A stretch of 8,608 bases of DNA from Accumulibacter sp. (GTDB lineage: Bacteria > Pseudomonadota > Gammaproteobacteria > Burkholderiales > Rhodocyclaceae), in contig JAIRZC010000097.1 in the NCBI GenBank assembly GCA_031267455.1, forward strand, positions 1 through 8,608, read 5' to 3'. A program made the position numbers and the translations under genes. The stretch's first letter is position 1. Every line of letters starts with the position of its first letter. The notes beneath the pieces were generated by a model. That model worked only from the letters and a program-made list of their open reading frames with translations. It ran no database searches and had not been told where the DNA came from. Below, in pieces: positions 1-4,864 of the stretch.

Positions 1-1
1 C

Positions 2-691
2 TGTTGCAAGAAGCGAGGAATCGCCGTCCAACCGGCGACCGGCGCCAACGCGCATTCCGTCGCCGAATATACGATCGCCGCGATCCTTTTCCTGCAACGC
101 GATCTTTTCAGCCGCAACGCGCAGACCAGCGCGGGCCTCTGGCCAAGAGGCGCGTTCGCGCCAACCCGGGAAGCGCGCGCGAAAACTCTGGGCATCGTCG
201 GATTTGGCGACATCGGCCAACACGTCGCCCGGCTTGCCCTCCCGTTTGAAATGCGCGTCATCGCCGCCGACCCGGCGTACCCCGACGACTCACCCGTCTG
301 GGCGAACACGGGCGTTTTACCGCGAGCGCTCCCGGATCTGCTCGACGAATCCGATTTCGTCTCGCTGCATCTTCCGCTCGACGAAACGACGCGCGGCCTT
401 TTCGACCGCGAAACGCTCGCGCGAATCCGGCGCGGCGCTTTTCTGATCAATACCGCTCGCGGTGGTCTCGTCGACGAAGCGGCGCTCGCGCGACTCCTGC
501 GCGAAGGGCATCTGGCGGGCGCGGTCCTTGATGTTTTTTCCAAGGAACCGCTTACAGCCGGCTCGCCGCTCGCGGGCTTGTCGAATGTCTGGCTGACGCC
601 ACACATCGCGGGGCTGACTCGGGAATCCAATGAAAGGGTAAGCGCCATCGCGGCCGAAAAAGTCGACGAAGCGCTTCGCGGCGCCTCGTGA
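2..691 (+). CDS. D-2-hydroxyacid dehydrogenase, NAD-dependent (5' truncated by window edge)
   Basis: This frame is open from base 2 to the TGA at 689-691, giving 229 visible residues; the family is usually 310-330, so roughly 90 N-terminal residues lie outside the window. Seen directly: the SVAEYT segment (19-24) that precedes the linker helix, a Rossmann glycine motif GFGDIG (67-72), and an aspartate at the end of the second strand (D90), which in this family favours NAD over NADP. The three catalytic positions of the family are present: Arg153 in INTARGGLVDE, Glu182 in DVFSKEPL and His201 in TPHIAG. Such enzymes interconvert 2-keto and D-2-hydroxy acids in the cytoplasm. The C-terminal TPHIAGLTRESNERVS reminds me of sulfolactate and related dehydrogenases, but substrate cannot be told from this; phosphoglycerate, glyoxylate or hydroxypyruvate activity remain possible. 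The ATG at 251 is internal (visible residue 84), not the start. The next gene converges 56 bases downstream. Confidence 0.93.
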   Translation, partial: CCKKRGIAVQPATGANAHSVAEYTIAAILFLQRDLFSRNAQTSAGLWPRGAFAPTREARAKTLGIVGFGDIGQHVARLALPFEMRVIAADPAYPDDSPVWANTGVLPRALPDLLDESDFVSLHLPLDETTRGLFDRETLARIRRGAFLINTARGGLVDEAALARLLREGHLAGAVLDVFSKEPLTAGSPLAGLSNVWLTPHIAGLTRESNERVSAIAAEKVDEALRGAS

Positions 692-747
692 TCCCGCATC
701 TGGATCGCCAACGCTTTCACCGATTTTTCCCGACCCGCGGGTAAAGG

Positions 748-2736
748 CTATTCCTCCGTTTTGGAAGTGCCCGCCGGGAAGAAGAATTCACTGGGACGCT
801 CGCGCAAAAGGCGCAGGCAGGCGCTGGCGATCTTCCGCCACGGGACCTCGTCGATCCGGCGCGCGCGCAAGGCGATGTGAAACGCCAGCGCAAAACTGAC
901 TGCAAGATTGACCAATCCGATGACGACCACATCGAGCGTGGCGTTGAGCGCCGCCCGCCCCCCCAGGTCGAGGCTCAGGGCCGAAAAGCCGATATAGGCC
1001 GAGGAAAACGTCACGTGGCGGATGTCGATCGGAAGCGCGGTCATCGCGCCGATGAACGACGCGATCCCCAGCAGGAAACCGAAAAGAAAATTACCCGAAA
1101 GCGCGCCGAGATTCTCGCCGATGTAGGCGGCGATTCGCTGCGTCCGGTAACCGCCCCAGGCGCGCCGCATCCATTCGAGCTGCAGGACGCGCTCGGCAAT
1201 GCGGTTGTACGCGGCGTAGTTGTCGAAATAGGCGCTGATCAGCCCGGCCAGGAAAAGGCAAACCCCGGCAATCGCCGCGTGGAAGAGCGATCCGCTCCGC
1301 ATGAGGCTCTGGCTCTCCAGAAGTTGCGCGGCTTTTTCGGGCGGGATGAAGGGGCTTCCGAAAAAGAGGGAAAAAAACCAGGCGATGAGCGAAGCGAGCG
1401 GAAGCGCCAGCAAAACGTTGCCGAGAATCGAGATCGTCTGCGTCTGGACGGTCCGCGCGATCAGGAGCGCGAGATTCTCGATGTGATAAAGCTTTCCGCC
1501 CGCTTGTTCGATTCCGGCGGCAATGGCATTCGCCGTCATCGCGGGCTGCTTGGTCGCAACGGTTCCGTGGACGATGTGAATGAGACAAAAACCCAGGCCG
1601 TAATTCAGGCAATAGGCTAATGTCATCATCAATGGCGGGATCTCCGTTTTTCCGATAAGGAGCTTCGAGGCGGCCATGAATGCGATGATTCCGCCTCCGA
1701 TCAGCGCGGAACGCGCCATTCCGAAATACTCCTTCCGATCCTCGGCGATGTAGTGCTCGCCGCGGCTGCTCGCGTTTTCGGTGATCCGAAGCGCGATGAG
1801 TTCGGTGTTCCGCCGCCAATGCGGAATCAGGTCGTCGCGCCGGCACTCGTCGCAAACCAGCGACATAAAAAGGCGGACGATCGGTAATCGGGCGTCGCCA
1901 GGCCCGACCTTGAGTCTCTCCGTGACGTCGAGCAACTTCTCGCAGCGCAGGATGAGCTGGCCGAGCCGCTGGAGGATGTAGGTCAGGCGGATGCTCGTTC
2001 CAAAGCGCGCGGCGCGGCCGTGGAGACGTTCGATGACTTCGCGGCACTGCTCGAAAAGCACGCGCAAGTGCTTGTCGTCGATTCCGGGAGTTTCAGGACG
2101 CCTCCACGAGGCGGGATACGCTTCGACATAGTCGTCGAGTTCGCCGCACTGCGCGGAAAAAGGCGATTCATAAGCATCGAGGTCCGGGTCCAAGCGCAGG
2201 AGTTCGGGTTCCAGGCCCGACGCGGCGATCCAATGCGAAATGATCCGCAGCGAGCGCAGGATTTCGGAAACACTGTGCGGAAACTCTGTTTCCACCGCTT
2301 CGTCCTCACCAAAGTCAAGCGACCCGATCAAATCCAGCCAGGCATCCTCACCGACGCCAACGACCCACGCGCCGTCCGTCGAGCGACGAAAAACGCGCCG
2401 AAGAAAGCTTTGCAGATAACCGGAATCCAGCACATCCGGGAGAAACTTGTGCCCCAGCCGACGGAAAAACTCGCTGAAAAAACCGGTATTCGGCAAAATC
2501 CCCGAGGTCGTGTAGAGCAGGCTGTGCCGCCGGATTTGCAGGACGCGCGAAATCGCCCCGCGCATCCCCACCCGAATCCGGGGATGCGCGTCAAGCATCC
2601 GCGCGATGCGTTCCAGATTCCGCCGCGTCGTCTCGAAATCGCCCGGAGAATCCGGTCGAACGGCATCAACGAGCGCGACGAAAAGCTTTTCGGCATCCGC
2701 GTCCGCTTCGGCAAACCGCGCTAAAAGACTTTCCAT
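748..2736 (-). CDS. Multi-pass membrane protein of the 'site-specific recombinase Gcr' family (SpecificRecomb, PF10136-like)
   Basis: The 662-residue product has a soluble N-terminal half and a hydrophobic C-terminal half. Residues 1-320 hold the family-like block around RRHSLLYTTSGILPNTGFFSEF (70-90) and a charged helical region. Hydrophobic stretches lie near 343-361, 368-391, 435-459, 483-503, 548-568, 573-592 and 601-623, so about six or seven membrane spans. The stretch ATKQPAMTANAIA (394-406) is the signature I associate with the family. The name comes from database annotation inherited from Neisseria gcr; I see no serine- or tyrosine-recombinase catalytic motif, and a polytopic inner-membrane protein is a poor fit for DNA recombination. 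Its true function is unknown to me. The ATG at 2734-2736 is preceded by GGTGA with a 7-base gap, a usable Shine-Dalgarno. It converges on the dehydrogenase and diverges from the methyltransferase gene. Family call is from recognition, not a search. Confidence 0.87.
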   Translation of the reverse strand: MESLLARFAEADADAEKLFVALVDAVRPDSPGDFETTRRNLERIARMLDAHPRIRVGMRGAISRVLQIRRHSLLYTTSGILPNTGFFSEFFRRLGHKFLPDVLDSGYLQSFLRRVFRRSTDGAWVVGVGEDAWLDLIGSLDFGEDEAVETEFPHSVSEILRSLRIISHWIAASGLEPELLRLDPDLDAYESPFSAQCGELDDYVEAYPASWRRPETPGIDDKHLRVLFEQCREVIERLHGRAARFGTSIRLTYILQRLGQLILRCEKLLDVTERLKVGPGDARLPIVRLFMSLVCDECRRDDLIPHWRRNTELIALRITENASSRGEHYIAEDRKEYFGMARSALIGGGIIAFMAASKLLIGKTEIPPLMMTLAYCLNYGLGFCLIHIVHGTVATKQPAMTANAIAAGIEQAGGKLYHIENLALLIARTVQTQTISILGNVLLALPLASLIAWFFSLFFGSPFIPPEKAAQLLESQSLMRSGSLFHAAIAGVCLFLAGLISAYFDNYAAYNRIAERVLQLEWMRRAWGGYRTQRIAAYIGENLGALSGNFLFGFLLGIASFIGAMTALPIDIRHVTFSSAYIGFSALSLDLGGRAALNATLDVVVIGLVNLAVSFALAFHIALRARRIDEVPWRKIASACLRLLRERPSEFFFPAGTSKTEE

Positions 2737-2761
2737 TGGAATCTCACCATCAACAAGTCAA

Positions 2762-2767
2762 AGTATA
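2762..2767 (-). promoter_or_regulatory. Possible -10 box (TATACT) for the gcr-family gene
   Basis: On the minus strand TATACT, five of six bases of the sigma-70 -10 consensus, lies 25 bases before the ATG at 2736. A perfect TTGACA is also present (2771-2776), but only 3 bases upstream, so the two cannot form one promoter, and no good -35 box stands 16-18 bases upstream of TATACT. Treat it as suggestive only. Confidence 0.25.
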
Positions 2768-2881
2768 CCCTGTCAAGAGCTTTTGTTGGATTTCTTCGAT
2801 TTTCGCTTCTCCCGGAAAAAAATACGGCGCCAGGGCGTATCCTGTCGGGCGCGTCAACCACGGATTCCCGGACTATTGAAC

Positions 2882-3568
2882 ATGCTCGCCAACTCCCGCG
2901 CCCCTTCGAGCGCTCAAACCGGCCTCCACGAGGACTTGGCGCGCCTGCTGGAGAGGCGCGCCTCCCGGCCCTTCCTCAAGCCTTTCGCCGAATACAACCG
3001 CCGCGCTTTTTTCGAAAGCATGGAGCGGCGAACTCGCGCGGCGCCGGGAAACCCCCTGATCCTCGATTCGTGCTGCGGAACCGGCGCCCTCGCTGTCGCG
3101 ATCGCCGAAACGTTTCCGGAGTGTTACGTTATTGGCATCGACCAGTCAGCGGCGCGCATCGGTAAATCCCCCCGACACCTGCCACCCAACTTGGACCTCG
3201 TTCGCGCCGACCTGGTCGACTATTGGCGGCTGATGCGCGACGCCGGGGTCCGTCTCGCGCGGCATTATCTCCTTTACCCCAACCCTTGGCCGAAAATCGG
3301 GCAGCTTTCCCGGCGATGGCACGCGCATCCCGCCTTCCCACCGATGCTTGAACTCGGCGGTCGACTCGAATGCCGGAGCAACTGGCGGATATACATCGAG
3401 GAATTCTGTTTTTCTGTCCGTTACCTGACGGGACTCGACGCGCGTTGCGAAGCCTGGCGTCCCATCGCGGCGCAAACAACGTTTGAAAAAAAATACCTCG
3501 AATCGGGGCACGAACTTTTCCGGACCGTCGTTCATCTTGTCGGAACCGATCCGGAAAACTCCGGATGA
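2882..3568 (+). CDS. TrmB-like SAM-dependent methyltransferase (tRNA guanine-N7-methyltransferase family)
   Basis: From the ATG at 2882 the product is 228 residues. It carries a class I methyltransferase fold: motif I LDSCCGTGAL (61-70), the acidic end of strand 2 in IGIDQS (D87 would bind the SAM ribose), RADLVDYW (108-115), and the TrmB-type motif YPNPWPK (132-138) followed by RRWHAHPAFP and ECRSNWRIYIEEF. This is the PF02390/TrmB superfamily, whose canonical member makes m7G46 in tRNA. Canonical TrmB reads PDPWPKKRHHKRR; here the first Asp is Asn134 and the basic run is weaker, matching the proteobacterial TrmB-like branch often annotated only as SAM-dependent methyltransferase. Its substrate is therefore uncertain. 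The frame stays open back to 2606, but that would overlap the divergent gene, so 2882 is preferred although no clear Shine-Dalgarno precedes it. It is divergent from the gcr-family gene and monocistronic as far as visible. Confidence 0.86.
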   Translation: MLANSRAPSSAQTGLHEDLARLLERRASRPFLKPFAEYNRRAFFESMERRTRAAPGNPLILDSCCGTGALAVAIAETFPECYVIGIDQSAARIGKSPRHLPPNLDLVRADLVDYWRLMRDAGVRLARHYLLYPNPWPKIGQLSRRWHAHPAFPPMLELGGRLECRSNWRIYIEEFCFSVRYLTGLDARCEAWRPIAAQTTFEKKYLESGHELFRTVVHLVGTDPENSG

Positions 3569-3578
3569 TCCCGAAAGA

Positions 3579-3613
3579 ACGGTATTCGGTCGAAAGAAAC
3601 GCCGAATAACCGT
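3579..3613. repeat. Inverted repeat H1 just after the TrmB-like stop codon
   Basis: ACGGTATTCGG (3579-3589) pairs with CCGAATAACCGT (3602-3613): 11 base pairs with one bulged A and a 12-base loop. It starts 10 bases after the TGA of the methyltransferase gene, where a terminator is expected, but the bases after it (CTCCTTCATT) are not a U-tract, so intrinsic termination is not assured. It could protect the 3' end of the mRNA. Confidence 0.6.
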
Positions 3614-3625
3614 CTCCTTCATTAG

Positions 3626-3647
3626 CGACAGATATTCAGGGCTGTCG
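3626..3647. repeat. Inverted repeat H2
   Basis: CGACAG (3626-3631) pairs with CTGTCG (3642-3647) across a 10-base loop. It is short and would be unremarkable alone; it is listed because it sits in a row of hairpins. Confidence 0.4.
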
Positions 3648-3655
3648 GTCTAACC

Positions 3656-3689
3656 CCATTGGGGAGGGGTTTCTCTCCCTCCCCAATGG
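3656..3689. repeat. Inverted repeat H3, perfect 13-bp stem
   Basis: CCATTGGGGAGGG (3656-3668) is perfectly complementary to CCCTCCCCAATGG (3677-3689) with an 8-base loop GTTTCTCT. This is the strongest stem in the window and very GC-rich. No T-tract follows on either strand (CTACGG to the right; TTAGACC to the left on the minus strand), so it does not look like an ordinary intrinsic terminator. It fits a REP-like or other dispersed palindromic element, or a structured RNA stem. Confidence 0.75.
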
Positions 3690-3700
3690 CTACGGTCGAA

Positions 3701-3722
3701 ACCCCGGCTGATCGACCGGGGT
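3701..3722. repeat. Inverted repeat H4
   Basis: ACCCCGG (3701-3707) pairs with CCGGGGT (3716-3722), a 7-bp stem with an 8-base loop CTGATCGA. The right arm runs into a copy of the GGGGTYTCAACC word. Confidence 0.55.
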
Positions 3723-3735
3723 CTCAACCTTCGCG

Positions 3736-3752
3736 CCGCCCGTAAAGGGCGG
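3736..3752. repeat. Inverted repeat H5
   Basis: CCGCCC (3736-3741) pairs with GGGCGG (3747-3752), a 6-bp stem with the 5-base loop GTAAA, followed at once by another GGGGTTTCAACC word (3751-3762). Confidence 0.5.
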
Positions 3753-3787
3753 GGTTTCAACCGGAGGAAAGTTTTACGACGAATTGA

Positions 3788-3825
3788 GCGAAGACGCGAC
3801 CTTTGAAGCAAGCATCCGTCTTCGC
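3788..3825. repeat. Inverted repeat H6, 9-bp perfect stem
   Basis: GCGAAGACG (3788-3796) is perfectly complementary to CGTCTTCGC (3817-3825), with a 20-base loop. It lies 25 bases upstream of the candidate map promoter's -35 box, so it could be an operator-like site, or the last stem of the hairpin row. Confidence 0.45.
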
Positions 3826-3849
3826 CGGACCTTCGCGCAAACGGTCGAA

Positions 3850-3878
3850 TTGCCATGCGCCGCAGCTTGATTTATGCT
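3850..3878 (+). promoter_or_regulatory. Candidate sigma-70 promoter for map
   Basis: TTGCCA (3850-3855, five of six bases of TTGACA) and TATGCT (3873-3878, four of six of TATAAT) are separated by exactly 17 bases. Transcription would begin near 3884-3886, leaving a leader of about 25 bases before the map ATG. Position and spacing are right; match strength is moderate. Confidence 0.45.
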
Positions 3879-3910
3879 TCACCACTTCACTGGCTCCAAC
3901 CGGAATCCAA

Positions 3911-4714
3911 ATGGGCATCATTCTGAAAACCCCCGAAGAAATCGAAAAGATGCGCCTTACCTGCCGCCTGGCCGCCGATGTGCTGGATTACATCACCCTC
4001 TTCGTCGTCCCCGGCGTGACGACTGGAGAGCTCGACCGGCTCTGCCACGAGTATATGGTCGATGTCCATGGCTGCATCCCCGCGACGCTCAACTATGTGC
4101 CCAGCAGGGGGTACAAACCGTATCCGAAATCGATCTGTACGTCGGTCAATCACCAGATCTGCCACGGCATTCCGGGCGACAAACCACTGAAAAACGGCGA
4201 CATTCTCAACATCGACGTGACGACGATCAAGAACGGCTATCACGGCGACACGAGCCGCATGTTTTTGGTCGGCGACGTCTCGATCCAGGCCAGGCGTCTT
4301 TGCGAAATCACTTTCGAGTGCCTGTGGCTCGGCATTTCAAAGGTCCGTCCCGGAGGACATCTCGGCGACATAGGGAACGCGATCCAGCGCCACGCGGAAA
4401 AATCGGGTTTCTCGATCGTTCGAGAATTCTGCGGGCACGGCGTCGGCGCGGGCTTCCACGAAGACCCCCAGGTATTGCACTACGGTACGGCCAAGAGCGG
4501 CCCCGAACTCAAGCCCCACATGATTTTCACGATCGAACCGATGATCAACGCCGGAAAGGCGGCGATACGACAAATGGCCGACGGTTGGACCATCGTCACC
4601 AAGGATCACAGCCTGTCGGCGCAGTGGGAACACACAGTCCTCGTTACCGAAAGCGGCCACGAAGTTCTGACGGTTTCGCCCGGAACACGGAGGCCGCCCG
4701 ACGGAATCGAATGA
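3911..4714 (+). CDS. map: Methionine aminopeptidase, type I
   Basis: The enzyme removes the initiator methionine from nascent proteins in the cytoplasm when the second residue is small. From the ATG at 3911 the product has 267 residues, close to the 264 of E. coli MetAP. All active-site positions are present at a constant offset of five from E. coli: His85 (substrate contact), metal ligands Asp102 in NIDVT, Asp113 in HGDTSRMF, His176 in CGHGVG, Glu209 in FTIEPM and Glu240 in QWEHT. There is no N-terminal SH3/zinc extension, so it is the short type Ia form. The frame remains open upstream to a TTG at 3803, but family alignment begins with MGIILKTPEEIEKMR, so 3911 is right; the Shine-Dalgarno is weak (GGA). 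glnD follows 121 bases downstream on the same strand, the order seen in E. coli and many relatives, so co-transcription is plausible. Confidence 0.97.
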   Translation: MGIILKTPEEIEKMRLTCRLAADVLDYITLFVVPGVTTGELDRLCHEYMVDVHGCIPATLNYVPSRGYKPYPKSICTSVNHQICHGIPGDKPLKNGDILNIDVTTIKNGYHGDTSRMFLVGDVSIQARRLCEITFECLWLGISKVRPGGHLGDIGNAIQRHAEKSGFSIVREFCGHGVGAGFHEDPQVLHYGTAKSGPELKPHMIFTIEPMINAGKAAIRQMADGWTIVTKDHSLSAQWEHTVLVTESGHEVLTVSPGTRRPPDGIE

Positions 4715-4810
4715 TCCTTTTCCAAACCACCCGCGCCGGCTTCATCCCGCCCTGACGCGAAACTTCCGCAGTCCGCTTTTCACCGCGGGAGACTTGGAAA
4801 GGATTAGTGG

Positions 4811-4864
4811 ATGACAACGAAACGAGCATCGGCCCATGAAAGCAATTTCCTCCGCGCGAAGTGA
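4811..4864 (+). CDS. Possible 17-codon leader frame overlapping the glnD start
   Basis: An ATG at 4811 is preceded by AAAGGA (4798-4803) with a 7-base gap, the best ribosome binding site in this region. It encodes MTTKRASAHESNFLRAK and stops at TGA 4862-4864, in a different frame from glnD. The glnD ATG at 4836 lies inside it and has no evident Shine-Dalgarno, while the glnD Met11 codon (4866-4868) begins one base after the TGA (TGAAATG). This layout suits translational coupling: ribosomes that finish the short frame restart on glnD. No homology is recognised; it may not make a stable peptide, and chance is possible. Confidence 0.35.
   Translation: MTTKRASAHESNFLRAK

Larger units (their letters stand above)
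3569..3910. other. Gene-free region between the TrmB-like gene and map, with six inverted repeats
   Basis: No convincing coding frame lies here. Reading left to right, I find six separate inverted repeats between 3579 and 3825 (listed individually), a reiterated word close to GGGGTTTCAACC in both orientations (3647-3762), and a candidate sigma-70 promoter just before map. The hairpins lie upstream of that promoter, so they are more likely a dispersed intergenic repeat element, the 3' end of the methyltransferase transcript, or a small structured RNA than a leader of map. Confidence 0.7.

Noticed and set aside
690..742. GATCC/GGATC stem (690-706) and the palindrome ACCCGCGGGT (733-742) between the convergent genes
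   Set aside because: The stem is only 5 bp with no adjacent T-tract, and the palindrome has no loop, so I cannot support a terminator here.
877..1620. 247-codon plus-strand open frame within the gcr-family gene
   Set aside because: It is antisense to a better supported membrane protein, and its product is a low-complexity Arg/Gly/Glu/Asp-rich sequence without recognisable motifs; the similar frame at 2020-2724 is rejected for the same reason.
2838..2843. TATCCT as a -10 box for the TrmB-like gene
   Set aside because: The bases 16-18 upstream are a poly-A run with no resemblance to a -35 box.
2606..2881. Upstream extension of the TrmB-like gene to an earlier start at 2606
   Set aside because: The extension would overlap the divergent gene's coding start by 131 bases and adds Arg/Ser-rich sequence not expected in the family; the ATG at 2882 gives a normal-sized protein.
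3587..3849. Three copies of CGGTCGAA in the region before map
   Set aside because: The same octamer or near matches occur inside coding sequence (for example near 5197 in glnD), so it reflects genome composition.
3650..3856. 68-codon minus-strand frame in the hairpin-rich intergenic region
   Set aside because: The product is almost entirely Arg, Pro and Ser, the frame spans several inverted repeats, and no ribosome site or homology is evident.
4715..4835. Promoter in the map-glnD spacer
   Set aside because: I found no -35/-10 pair with acceptable match and spacing; co-transcription from the map promoter is simpler.
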